This document shows positions 1 to 7,438 of a stretch of 14,734 nucleotides of DNA, piece by piece. Origin of the DNA: an uncultured Spirochaetaceae bacterium (GTDB lineage: Bacteria; Spirochaetota; Spirochaetia; Treponematales; Treponemataceae); assembly GCA_902796985.1 (NCBI GenBank), contig CADBRC010000232.1:1-14734 (forward strand). Direction: 5' to 3'. The position numbers were made by a program, and so were the translations under genes. Within the stretch, counting starts at the first letter, position 1. Each line of letters begins with the position of its first letter. The notes beneath the pieces are model-generated. The model was not told where the DNA came from, ran no database searches, and worked only from the letters and a program-made list of their open reading frames with translations.

Positions 1-633
1 GAGGGCGGTGCGGTTTACACGTCCGACCCCCTCCTGCACAAGATCGCCCTTTCGATACGGGACTGGGGGCGCGACTGCTCATGTCCGTCCGGCAAGGACA
101 ACACCTGCGGGCACAGGTTTGACGGCCAGTACGGGCAGCTCCCCGCAGGATACGACCATAAGTATGTTTACAGCCACTTGGGCTACAACCTCAAGGCGAC
201 CGACCTTCAGGCGGCAATCGGATGCGCCCAGCTGGAGAAGTTCCCCTCCTTCGTGGAGAAGCGGCGGCACAACTGGCAGTACCTGCGCGATGCCCTGTCC
301 GGCACGGAGGACAAGCTTATCCTGCCCGAGCCTGTGGCTAACAGCAATCCCAGCTGGTTCGGCTTCCTGATTACCTGCAAGGAAGCGGGCGGGAAGCTCC
401 GCCTGGTCAAGGCACTGGAAGGAAACAAGATACAGACGAGGATGCTCTTCGCGGGCAACCTGACCAAGCACCCCTGCTTTGACGCAATCCGGGGCAGCGA
501 CGCATACAGGGTATCCGGCAGCCTGGACTGCACGGACAGGATAATGAACGATACTTTCTGGGTAGGGGTATACCCGGGCATGAGCGACGCGATGCTGGAC
601 AAGATGGCGGGCGTCATCAAGGCGAACTTGTAG
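1..633 (+). CDS. rfbH: RfbH (CDP-4-keto-6-deoxyglucose 3-dehydrase), 3' part
   Basis: Partial gene, open from the first base of the window (frame 1); about 210 C-terminal residues are present. RfbH/DdhC (E1) is a PMP- and [2Fe-2S]-dependent dehydrase of the DegT/DnrJ/EryC1/StrS aminotransferase fold. It removes the C3 hydroxyl from CDP-4-keto-6-deoxyglucose with an E3 reductase partner, in the cytosol. The visible part has the RfbH-specific cysteine pattern C-x1-C-x7-C (visible residues 26, 28 and 36, in RDCSC then NTCGHRF), which supplies three of the four cluster ligands and is absent from ordinary sugar aminotransferases. The blocks GYDHKYVYSHLGYNLKATDLQ, LLFAGN-like MLFAGNLTKHP and DRIMNDTFWVGVYPG are also typical. 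The His that replaces the PLP lysine in this family lies upstream of the window. The genes that make the CDP-4-keto-6-deoxy sugar are not visible and are presumably upstream. Identity is near certain; the exact sugar is inferred. Confidence 0.93.
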   Translation, partial: EGGAVYTSDPLLHKIALSIRDWGRDCSCPSGKDNTCGHRFDGQYGQLPAGYDHKYVYSHLGYNLKATDLQAAIGCAQLEKFPSFVEKRRHNWQYLRDALSGTEDKLILPEPVANSNPSWFGFLITCKEAGGKLRLVKALEGNKIQTRMLFAGNLTKHPCFDAIRGSDAYRVSGSLDCTDRIMNDTFWVGVYPGMSDAMLDKMAGVIKANL

Positions 634-651
634 GAAGGACAGGGCTTTTTG

Positions 652-1545
652 ATGGGCAAGATGAAGGCCGCCATAATCGGGACCGGCAACATCGGCAGTG
701 ACCTTTTGGCCAAGCTGATGAAGTCCCCGGTGCTGGAGTGCGGCGTTTTCACAGGACATAAACCTGACTCACGGGGAATCGCACGGGCGAAGGCGCTCGG
801 TGTCCCCACGTCCGTGGAGTCCGTCAGCTACATCGAGAAGCATCCTGACTGCTGCGAGCTGGTCTTTGACGCGACATCGGTCGAGGGCCACCGGCACAAC
901 GCGCCGATTCTGAAGCGGCTCGGCAAATTCACGATAGACCTGACGCCTGCCCACATCGGCTCCTTCTGCATTCCCGCCGTGAATCTGGAAGAAGGGCTCA
1001 GACAGGACAACGTAAACCTGATTACCTGCGGCGGGCAGGCGATCATTCCCATCGCGCTCGCGATAAGCCGGGTGCAGCATGACATCAGCTATCTGGAGCT
1101 CGTTGCAACGATTGCCTCTGCTTCCGCCGGGATGGGTACGCGGAACAACATAGACGAGTTCACCCAGACGACCAAGGACGCGCTCCGCGACTTTACGGGA
1201 ATAGCGCATACCAAGGCGATGATAAACCTGAACCCTGCGGTACCTCCCATCACGATGCACAACACCCTCTATATCCTCTGCGGGAAGCCGGACATGGACA
1301 AGATACGGCGGGCCGCCTTTGACATGGAGAAGGTTATACAGGGCTACGTTCCCGGCTTCCACATCGTGCTTGGTCCCATACTGGAGAACGGCAGGGTCAC
1401 CCTGAGCGTGGAGGTGACAGGGGGAGGGGACTACCTGCCCAAATATGCGGGAAACCTGGACATAATCACCTGCGCCGCCGTCAAGATTGCGACGGAATAT
1501 GCGCTTAAGAAGGGTTACGGGAACAATGGGGATGGAAGGAATTAA
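652..1545 (+). CDS. mhpF: Acetaldehyde dehydrogenase (acylating), MhpF/DmpF type
   Basis: Interconverts acetaldehyde and acetyl-CoA with NAD. In aromatic-degradation pathways it forms a channelling complex with 4-hydroxy-2-oxovalerate aldolase. About 297 residues, close to the family's usual ~310. The N-terminus has a Rossmann motif (AAIIGTGNIGSDLL). The catalytic cysteine is Cys126 in ITCGGQA, followed by the expected PIALAISRV block. The family region HTKAMINLNPAVPP is also present. A TTG at 649 and an ATG at 661 are alternative starts; I chose ATG 652 because AGGG at 641-644 lies seven bases upstream, after a stronger AGGAAGG at 632-638. The gene lies 18 bp after rfbH and overlaps the aldolase gene. 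It sits in a sugar-nucleotide operon with no ring-cleavage or hydratase gene, so it may supply acetaldehyde from acetyl-CoA rather than finish a catabolic route. The enzyme family is firm; the direction of flow is inference. Confidence 0.9.
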   Translation: MGKMKAAIIGTGNIGSDLLAKLMKSPVLECGVFTGHKPDSRGIARAKALGVPTSVESVSYIEKHPDCCELVFDATSVEGHRHNAPILKRLGKFTIDLTPAHIGSFCIPAVNLEEGLRQDNVNLITCGGQAIIPIALAISRVQHDISYLELVATIASASAGMGTRNNIDEFTQTTKDALRDFTGIAHTKAMINLNPAVPPITMHNTLYILCGKPDMDKIRRAAFDMEKVIQGYVPGFHIVLGPILENGRVTLSVEVTGGGDYLPKYAGNLDIITCAAVKIATEYALKKGYGNNGDGRN

Positions 1546-2548
1546 GATTTTTGATGCAACGCTCCGCGACGGCAGTCATGCCATAGGGCATCAGTACACG
1601 GAGGAGCATATACGGGATTACTGCCGCGCGATGGACGGGGCGGGTATGGACGCGATAGTCGTGGGGCACGGGAACGGGCTCGGTGCATCGTCGCTGCAGG
1701 TGGGGCTTTCCCTTCTTTCCGATGCCGAGATGCTCCGGGTCGCGCGGGAGAACTTGAAGCAGACCAAGCTCGCCGTTTTCATGATGCCCGGCTACGGTAC
1801 CATACGGGACGACCTGGTTCCTGCCGTTGAGGCCGGAGTAGACCTCTTCAAGATAGGCTGCCACTGTACCGAGACCAACATCACCCGCCAGCACATCGAG
1901 TACCTTGCTAAAGAGGGCAGGGAAGTCTACGGAGTCATGATGATGTACCACCTCGCAGACAGGGATACCCTGCTGGAGCAGGCCCTGCAGCTTGAGTCCT
2001 ACGGTGTACAGGGAGTCATCCTGATGGACAGCGCAGGGGCCTCCACGCCGGAGATGGTGCGCGATACCGTAAGCATGCTGTCCGGCAGGCTGAGCTGCCG
2101 CATCGGTTTTCATGCACACAACAACCTGTCCCTTGCCGTCGCCAACACATACACGGCGATACAGTGCGGGGCGAGCGTAATAGACGGTACAATACGGGGC
2201 TTCGGTGCAGGGGCCGGGAACTGCCAGCTGGAGGCAATCGTCGCCCTGCTGAAGAAAGAGGGTATACCCTGCAATGCCGACCTCTACAAGATGATGGACG
2301 CGAGCGAGGCATACGTTGCCCGCTGGTGGAAGCAGGATAAGGGGCTTGACGACATCAGCATCGTGAACGGGATGGCGGGCGTGTTCTCCGGCTTCAAGCG
2401 GCATGTGCAGAATGCCGCTGCCTGCTTCGGCGTGGATGCCCGAGACATCCTCATGGAGCTGGGGCGGCGCAAGGCTGTCGCCGGTCAGGAAGACATGATT
2501 GTCGAGGTCGCCAAACGCCTTCAGGACAAGAAGAACGCGAAGCAATAG
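1526..2548 (+). CDS. mhpE: 4-hydroxy-2-oxovalerate aldolase, MhpE/DmpG type
   Basis: Metal-dependent TIM-barrel aldolase of the HMGL-like family that reversibly splits 4-hydroxy-2-oxo acids into pyruvate and an aldehyde; the classic substrate gives acetaldehyde. 340 residues, the normal length. The N-terminal signature FDATLRDGSHAIGHQ supplies Arg14, Asp15 and His18. The metal-binding GFHAHNN supplies His196 and His198, close to His200/His202 in DmpG. The C-terminal communication domain that docks on the dehydrogenase is present (about residues 255-335, SEAYVARWW through the VAKRL end). The start at 1526 overlaps mhpF by 20 bp; ATG 1532 is the alternative. AAGAAGGG at 1507-1514 is a plausible ribosome site. 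The overlapping pair suggests a co-translated DmpFG-like complex with acetaldehyde channelling. In this operon it may run in the condensing direction to make 4-hydroxy-2-oxovalerate or a longer 2-oxo acid; that is inference. Confidence 0.92.
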   Translation: MGMEGIKIFDATLRDGSHAIGHQYTEEHIRDYCRAMDGAGMDAIVVGHGNGLGASSLQVGLSLLSDAEMLRVARENLKQTKLAVFMMPGYGTIRDDLVPAVEAGVDLFKIGCHCTETNITRQHIEYLAKEGREVYGVMMMYHLADRDTLLEQALQLESYGVQGVILMDSAGASTPEMVRDTVSMLSGRLSCRIGFHAHNNLSLAVANTYTAIQCGASVIDGTIRGFGAGAGNCQLEAIVALLKKEGIPCNADLYKMMDASEAYVARWWKQDKGLDDISIVNGMAGVFSGFKRHVQNAAACFGVDARDILMELGRRKAVAGQEDMIVEVAKRLQDKKNAKQ

Positions 2549-2569
2549 AACGAGGTAAAACGACTGCGT

Positions 2570-3301
2570 ATGGACAAGCTGCAAATAGGCACCTGGGCTG
2601 AGATGCCCTCCGCCTACGTTACGAACGTCATGGCCAGGGCCGGGTTCGACTTTTCTATCATAGACATGGAGCACGGGGTCATAGACTTTAACATCGCGCA
2701 GGATATGGTTTTCGCCGCCCGCGCGGAGGGCAAGGGTGCCTATATCCGCGTCCCTGCCATAGAGGAATCCTGGGTTACGCGGACGCTGGACACGGGCTGC
2801 GACGGCATCATATTCCCGCAGGTGAAGGGTCTCGCCGACGCAAAGGAAGCCGTCCGCCTCTGCTGTTTTGCCCCCGAGGGGGAGCGGGGATTCAATCCCT
2901 TCGTTCCGGCGGGAGGCTACCACAAAGTCAGCGGTGACTATTTTGAAAAAGAGAACAGGCGGATTAAAATCGGCCTGATACTGGAAGGAACCGAAGCGTT
3001 CTCCCAGCTGGACGAGATCCTGAAAATCCCGCAGATTTCCGTGCTCTATGTCGGACAGTACGACCTTTCCATCGCGCTCGGCATTCCCGGTGACGTGACG
3101 AACCGGAAGGTACTGGACCTGATGGCGCTGACTGCGAAGAAAGCCTCTGCTGCCGGCAAGTCTGCGGGCTGCATGGTTCACAGCGTAAAAGAGGCAAAGG
3201 ATGTCATTGCGCAGGGCTTCTCCTTCATCGTTTATAAGGTGGACTGCGGCATCCTCTATGACTGCGTGCACGAATTTACCGAAGGGGTACGGAATGATTA
3301 A
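2570..3301 (+). CDS. HpcH/HpaI-family class II pyruvate aldolase
   Basis: 243-residue TIM-barrel aldolase of the HpcH/HpaI family, which makes or cleaves 4-hydroxy-2-oxo acids using pyruvate enolate and a divalent metal. Active-site residues of E. coli HpaI (Asp42, His45, Arg70, Glu149, Asp175) appear here as Asp32 and His35 (IIDMEHG), Arg60 (YIRVPA), Glu139 (LILEGTE) and Asp165 (VGQYDLS). All are offset by exactly ten residues, so the site looks intact. The block TGCDGIIFPQV is also typical. It starts 21 bp after mhpE, with GAGG at 2552-2555 rather far upstream, and overlaps the ThDP-enzyme gene by 8 bp. It is the second pyruvate aldolase in the operon. Its aldehyde acceptor cannot be read from sequence, since the family is promiscuous. 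Family is sure; substrate is unknown. Confidence 0.9.
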   Translation: MDKLQIGTWAEMPSAYVTNVMARAGFDFSIIDMEHGVIDFNIAQDMVFAARAEGKGAYIRVPAIEESWVTRTLDTGCDGIIFPQVKGLADAKEAVRLCCFAPEGERGFNPFVPAGGYHKVSGDYFEKENRRIKIGLILEGTEAFSQLDEILKIPQISVLYVGQYDLSIALGIPGDVTNRKVLDLMALTAKKASAAGKSAGCMVHSVKEAKDVIAQGFSFIVYKVDCGILYDCVHEFTEGVRND

Positions 3302-5117
3302 GCTCTCCGATTATCTGGTCAGATTCTTCGAGGACAAGGGTGTTACGGACATCTTCATGCTGACCGGAGGGGGCTGCATGCACCTGCAGGATTCCTTCGG
3401 ACGCTCTAAGAAAATCAAATACACCTGCACCGAGCATGAGCAGGCGGCCGCGATGGCGGCTGAAGCCTACTCCAAGATGAAGAACTCGCTCGGTCTCGTC
3501 CTGACGACGAGCGGTCCCGGTGCGACGAATACCCTGACTGGTATGCTGGACTGCTGGCAGGACTCAACGCCGGTCGTGTTCCTCTTTGGTCAGGCGAAGA
3601 GCAGCCAGACCATCAGGAAGGCGGGCATTCCCGGGCTCAGGCAGTTCGGTGTGCAGGAAGCAGACATCATCCCTGTCGTCAGCCCCATGACCAAGTTCGC
3701 CGTCGAAGTGGACGACGCAAAGAAGATACGCTGGTATCTGGAGAAGGCCGTATACGAAGCTACTCACGGCAGGCCCGGCCCCGTTGCCCTGAGCATTCCG
3801 CTCGACATACAGGGGGCGATGCTGGACGAGGATACGCTGGAAGGATATACCCCTCCGTCAGGAAACAGGCCGGTCCCGGCAGAGGAGGATTTTGCCTTCG
3901 TGCTGGAAGCCCTGTCCAAGGCAGAGCGCCCGGTCATTGTTGCAGGTCACGGCATCAGGCTTGCGGGGGCCTGCCCGGAGCTGAAAAAGCTTGCGGACAG
4001 TCACGACATTCCGGTCGTCATGTCCTTTCTGGGCGTGGATGTGCTGGACGATGCCGACCCCTGCTGCATCGGCAGGATTGGTTCCAAGGGAAGCAGGGCG
4101 GGAAACCTCGCCATGCAGAACGCAGACCTGCTCATTTCGGTCGGATGCCGCCTGTCCGTTTCGGACACGGGACATGAGTATGACAAGTTTGCACGGGAAG
4201 CAAAAATCATCGCCGTGGATATAGACGCGGGCGAGCATACAAAGCAGACCGTCCGTCTGGACCGCGTCATTGAGGGCGATGCAAAAGAATTTCTTGCGGC
4301 CCTGAACGGCAGGATGCCGGGCGGTAAGAACTATACTCCCTGGAGGGAGTGCTGTACCGGATGGAAGCAAAAATATCCGGTCATTGCGGCTGAATACAAG
4401 GAAGACCCGAAGGGACTCAATTACTATGAGTTCCTCGGCCTTTTGAACGCATTCAGCAGCGGCTCTACGCCCTTTGTCTCCGATGCAGGTTCTGCATTCT
4501 ACGTGACGGCACAGGCGATGGAGGTCAAGGCCGGCCAGCGTCACATAACGACCGGCGGTACGGCGACGATGGGCTTCACCCTTCCCGCATCGATAGGGGT
4601 AGCGGCTGCAGCCCCCGACCAGACCGTCATCGGCATAACCGGAGAGGGGTCGTTCATGCAGAACATGCAGGAACTGGAGACCGTAGCCTTCCATAATTAT
4701 AACATAAAGCTTTTCGTCGTAGAGAACGGGGGCTATTTCTCGATACACCAGACGCAGAAGCGTTACTTTAACGGCAACTACGTGGGGGAGAGCGTCTCAA
4801 GCGGCGTTTCCTTCACGCGCCTTGACAAGCTGGCGGAGGCCTTCGGCATACGGTATTTTGACCTGCCTTCGGCGAAAGCCTTCCGTGAAGGAATGCCGGA
4901 GATTCTGGGATACAAGGGACCTGCGCTTGTCCGTGTCCGCGTTACTCCCGACATGGAAATAATACCGACGGTTTCATCCAAGATGTCGGATGACGGCAAG
5001 ATGCTTTCCATGCCCCTGGAGGATATGTATCCATTCCTGCCCCGGGAGGAGTTCAAGTCCCTGATGAAAGTAGCTCCCCTGCCGGAGAGTCTGGCAGAAC
5101 CCGGAGGCAATTCATGA
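3294..5117 (+). CDS. Thiamine-diphosphate enzyme, acetolactate-synthase-like (possible sugar C-branching enzyme)
   Basis: 607-residue enzyme with the three-domain layout of acetolactate synthase and pyruvate oxidase: PYR domain about 4-165, central domain about 190-325, PP domain about 370-545. The activating glutamate is Glu49 in CTEHEQAAAMAAE, followed by LTTSGPGATN. The cofactor-phosphate/metal motif is at 450-478 and begins GEGS where most relatives have GDGS; it ends VVENGG where many have NN. Such enzymes decarboxylate a 2-oxo acid and transfer the acyl carbanion. Yersinia YerE, of this family, adds a two-carbon unit from pyruvate to CDP-3,6-dideoxy-4-keto-glucose, the kind of sugar that RfbH and its E3 partner yield. 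The start at 3294 is fixed by AAGGGG (3282-3287) and the 8-bp overlap with the preceding gene; the frame is open further upstream. No branched-chain amino-acid gene is near, which argues against housekeeping acetolactate synthase. Fold sure, role inferred. Confidence 0.88.
   Translation: MIKLSDYLVRFFEDKGVTDIFMLTGGGCMHLQDSFGRSKKIKYTCTEHEQAAAMAAEAYSKMKNSLGLVLTTSGPGATNTLTGMLDCWQDSTPVVFLFGQAKSSQTIRKAGIPGLRQFGVQEADIIPVVSPMTKFAVEVDDAKKIRWYLEKAVYEATHGRPGPVALSIPLDIQGAMLDEDTLEGYTPPSGNRPVPAEEDFAFVLEALSKAERPVIVAGHGIRLAGACPELKKLADSHDIPVVMSFLGVDVLDDADPCCIGRIGSKGSRAGNLAMQNADLLISVGCRLSVSDTGHEYDKFAREAKIIAVDIDAGEHTKQTVRLDRVIEGDAKEFLAALNGRMPGGKNYTPWRECCTGWKQKYPVIAAEYKEDPKGLNYYEFLGLLNAFSSGSTPFVSDAGSAFYVTAQAMEVKAGQRHITTGGTATMGFTLPASIGVAAAAPDQTVIGITGEGSFMQNMQELETVAFHNYNIKLFVVENGGYFSIHQTQKRYFNGNYVGESVSSGVSFTRLDKLAEAFGIRYFDLPSAKAFREGMPEILGYKGPALVRVRVTPDMEIIPTVSSKMSDDGKMLSMPLEDMYPFLPREEFKSLMKVAPLPESLAEPGGNS
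5103..5107 (+). promoter_or_regulatory. Ribosome binding site for the SDR gene
   Basis: GGAGG six bases before the ATG at 5114, inside the 3' end of the ThDP-enzyme gene. With the ATGA overlap it supports the 5114 start and translational coupling. Confidence 0.7.
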
Positions 5118-6034
5118 ACTGCGTGATGTTGACCGGCGCAACGAGCATGATTGGCTGTGCGCTGATACATGAATGCATCAGGAACAACGTCACCGTCATA
5201 GCCCTCGCCCGTAAAGGCTCGGCAAAGCTTTCACGCCTGCCCGGCTCGCCCCTTGTAAAGCTGATTGAGTGCGACCTGGACCGGATGGCGGATTTGGATG
5301 CTGCTGCCGTGACGGCGGCTGCCGGGAATGCAGGTCCCGTCGACTGTTTCTACCACTTCGGCTGGACATTCACTGACCATGAAGGGCGGAATAGCCCTGA
5401 GAAGCAGGAACTGAACATCCGCTATACGCTCGATGCAATTTCGCTGGCAAGCCGCTGCGGCTGCAGGAAGTTCGTCGGGGCGGGGAGCCAGGCCGAATAC
5501 GGGAGGGTTTCCGTTCCCCTTAACGGCGGCGTACCCTGCCGCCCGGAAGTCGCATACGGGGTATGCAAGCATGCGGCAGGCCTGCTTGCCGCGATGAAAT
5601 GCCGCGGGCTGGGAATGCAGTTCAACTGGGTCAGGATTTTGAGCGTCTACGGCACGAACGACAACGCTACGACGCTGATAAAGACTTTTATAGCGCATTG
5701 TAAATCTGGTGAGAAAATGGACCTGGGCCCCTGTACCCACCAGTGGGATTACCTCTTTGAAGAGGACGCGGGCAAGGCTTTCTATATACTGGGAGAGCGC
5801 GGGATCGACGGCAAAACCTACTGTCTGGGGAGCGGCGAATCACGTCCGCTGAAAGAATATCTGGAAGAAATAACCGCCTTGGTCAATCCTTCGTACTCCG
5901 GGGCAAACTTCGGGGCCATACCGTACAACGGTAAGTCCGTTACCTACCTCAAGGCCGACATATCCGACCTGACGGCCGATACGGGCTGGAAGCCCTCCCT
6001 TTCGTTCAGGGACGGAATAGAGAGGATGCTGTGA
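5114..6034 (+). CDS. NAD(P)-dependent epimerase/dehydratase family protein (extended SDR)
   Basis: 306-residue extended short-chain dehydrogenase/reductase acting on nucleotide-linked sugars, cytosolic. The nucleotide-binding loop is TGATSMIG at residues 7-14, with Ser11 in place of the usual middle glycine. The catalytic set is Ser125 (GAGSQAEYG), Tyr148 and Lys152 (AYGVCK). The C-terminal substrate domain includes VRILSVYG and HQWDYLFEEDAGKA, common in sugar-nucleotide epimerases and reductases. It begins within the last codons of the ThDP-enzyme gene (ATGA, 4-bp overlap). By position it may reduce the branch carbonyl made by the ThDP enzyme, as YerF does in yersiniose synthesis, or act as a 4-keto reductase or epimerase on the sugar. 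Sequence alone does not separate these. Confidence 0.87.
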   Translation: MNCVMLTGATSMIGCALIHECIRNNVTVIALARKGSAKLSRLPGSPLVKLIECDLDRMADLDAAAVTAAAGNAGPVDCFYHFGWTFTDHEGRNSPEKQELNIRYTLDAISLASRCGCRKFVGAGSQAEYGRVSVPLNGGVPCRPEVAYGVCKHAAGLLAAMKCRGLGMQFNWVRILSVYGTNDNATTLIKTFIAHCKSGEKMDLGPCTHQWDYLFEEDAGKAFYILGERGIDGKTYCLGSGESRPLKEYLEEITALVNPSYSGANFGAIPYNGKSVTYLKADISDLTADTGWKPSLSFRDGIERML

Positions 6035-6453
6035 AGTATATCTCTGCACTGCTGGAACGCTTTCCCTGGATGATGCAGTTCATCAAGTTCTCCTTTGTGG
6101 GTGTGAGCAACCTGCTTGTCTATTACGTCATCTACAGCCTGCTCGTGCATTTCGGCTGTCATTACGCCGTTGCGAACGGGATAGGCTTTGTCATCAGCGT
6201 GCTGAATTCGTTTTTGTGGAACAGCCTTTTTGTCTTTAAGAAAAGCGAAGACAAGAAGCGGAGCAATGCAGCGACCCTGATCAAGACCTTCATCTCCTAC
6301 GCGCTGACCGGTCTGGTTCTGCAGACGCTCCTTTTGCACCTGTTCATCGACATTCTGCACCTGTCCAAGTATGTTGCACCGCTCCTCTGCGTCTGCTTTA
6401 CAACACCGCTTAATTTCCTGCTGAATAAGTTCTGGTCATTTAAGGAGAAATAA
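6031..6453 (+). CDS. GtrA-family membrane protein
   Basis: 140-residue integral membrane protein with four predicted helices (about residues 17-38, 42-62, 83-105 and 109-130) and a positively charged C-terminus ending KFWSFKEK. The pattern matches the GtrA family: FIKFSFVGVSN near the start, an NSFLWNSLFVFKK loop in the middle, and PLNFLLNKFWSF at the end. GtrA proteins are thought to flip polyprenyl-phosphate-linked sugars across the inner membrane or help modify O-antigen or teichoic acids. The start is GTG at 6031, overlapping the SDR stop by 4 bp (GTGA), with AGAGG at 6021-6025 as ribosome site. It is the last gene of the operon, and its stop codon is directly followed by a terminator. 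The family call is firm; the transported sugar is unknown. Confidence 0.88.
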   Translation: MKYISALLERFPWMMQFIKFSFVGVSNLLVYYVIYSLLVHFGCHYAVANGIGFVISVLNSFLWNSLFVFKKSEDKKRSNAATLIKTFISYALTGLVLQTLLLHLFIDILHLSKYVAPLLCVCFTTPLNFLLNKFWSFKEK

Positions 6454-6454
6454 A

Positions 6455-6481
6455 CCGGTGTAAAAGTGACCGGCTTTTTTT
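6455..6481 (+). terminator. Rho-independent terminator after the sugar operon (probably bidirectional)
   Basis: Arms CCGGT (6455-6459) and ACCGG (6469-6473) are separated by a 9-base loop and followed by C and seven Ts (6475-6481). The hairpin starts two bases after the gtrA-family stop codon. On the other strand the same hairpin is followed by TTTATTT and lies just beyond the stop of the convergent MBL gene, so it may serve both operons. The stem is short. Confidence 0.72.
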
Positions 6482-6494
6482 GCACCGGCTCAGT

Positions 6495-7427
6495 TTACCC
6501 GGCGGGATACCACAGGAGCCTGTTTCCTTCCATTTTGTATATGAGCTTGCCGTCGGCGCAGAGGCGGGAGATGTATGAACGTATCGTAGAGCCGATGAGC
6601 ACATACTGGCTCAGCTTCATGTTGAGTCCGGCGAAGTCGGCGACCTCCTTCAGAATTTCATCGCAGGTCGCGGGGGCCTTGCGCACGATTTTCAGTACCA
6701 GATTCTCCGCTTCCAGCGTCATCAGCTTGTTCATCTCTGCCATTGCGGGCAGCTTGTCCCTGTCGAACAGGTTGCCGTGGGAGGGAATGAAGAAATCTGC
6801 GCCTTCTTCCTCTATCTTGCTGACGGACTTGCGGAAAAGCAGGGGATCCTGCATGAAGGGGATCCAGTATTTCTTTATCATCTCGAGCCCGAAGAATGCG
6901 TCGCCCATGAAGCATGCCTTCTTGCCGCAGGACTTGTCACTGACGACGATGCCCAGCTGGTCGTAGAAGTGACCCGGCAGGGAAATCATTTTGAAGCTGA
7001 CTTCCTCCCCGTCAATCTCACCTTCCGTGAGGGGCTTGTCCACTTTGCACGGCTCTATTGTCCTGAAGGCGGGAATATGGCTGTCGGCCAGATGCCTGCC
7101 GCCCCAGTAGATGTCCAGCGGGACGGTCGGGTTCTCGATGAAGATGCTCTCGGTTTCAGGCGCCCAGACCTCACAGTCGAATGCTTCCTTGAGGGCGAGG
7201 TTTCCTCCGCAGTGGTCGGAGTGTCCGTGGGTGTTTATGACGGCCCTGACTTTTTTTTCGGGGAATAACTCCCGGATGCAGGAGGCGAGGACAGCCCCGT
7301 CCTCCTTACAGTCTCCGGAGTCAATCAGGAAAAGCGCCGGGCCGGATGAGACCAGCCCGACGTTCGTGCTTCCTGTGAAGCAGCCGATGTTTTCGGTCAG
7401 CTTCAGGAAGGTTCTTTTTGGAGTCAT
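6495..7427 (-). CDS. MBL-fold metallo-hydrolase with C-terminal winged-helix-like region
   Basis: 310 residues. The metallo-beta-lactamase fold is complete: H67-x-H69-x-D71-H72 (NTHGHSDHCGG), His153 (LPGHFYDQ), Asp176 (MGDAFFG) and His217 (IPSHGN), a two-metal hydrolase site. After about residue 230 comes a helical segment ending in a winged-helix-like region (SQYVLIGSTIRSYISRL ... GNRLLWYPAG), as in the LACTB2/glyoxalase-II-like branch of the family. The substrate cannot be predicted; thioesters, phosphodiesters and RNA are all possible for this fold. It is the last gene of the TPR-greA operon, 11 bp after greA, with only a weak ribosome site, so it is probably translationally coupled. Its stop lies close to the shared terminator. 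The transcription-factor neighbour makes nucleic acid a tempting substrate, but that is only a guess. Confidence 0.87.
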   Translation of the reverse strand: MTPKRTFLKLTENIGCFTGSTNVGLVSSGPALFLIDSGDCKEDGAVLASCIRELFPEKKVRAVINTHGHSDHCGGNLALKEAFDCEVWAPETESIFIENPTVPLDIYWGGRHLADSHIPAFRTIEPCKVDKPLTEGEIDGEEVSFKMISLPGHFYDQLGIVVSDKSCGKKACFMGDAFFGLEMIKKYWIPFMQDPLLFRKSVSKIEEEGADFFIPSHGNLFDRDKLPAMAEMNKLMTLEAENLVLKIVRKAPATCDEILKEVADFAGLNMKLSQYVLIGSTIRSYISRLCADGKLIYKMEGNRLLWYPAG

Positions 7428-7438
7428 CGACTGTTGGC

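Noticed and set aside
652..2548. MhpF-MhpE as part of an aromatic-degradation operon
   Set aside because: No hydratase, dioxygenase or hydrolase is nearby; the neighbours are sugar-nucleotide enzymes and the genes are coupled to them.
1505..3271. 588-codon open frame on the - strand
   Set aside because: It lies opposite mhpE and the HpaI-type aldolase, both with intact active sites. Long antisense frames are expected in G+C-rich genes and the protein shows no family features.
3294..5117. Housekeeping acetolactate synthase (ilvB)
   Set aside because: No small subunit or other branched-chain amino-acid gene is present, and the gene overlaps sugar-operon genes on both sides. Not excluded by sequence alone.
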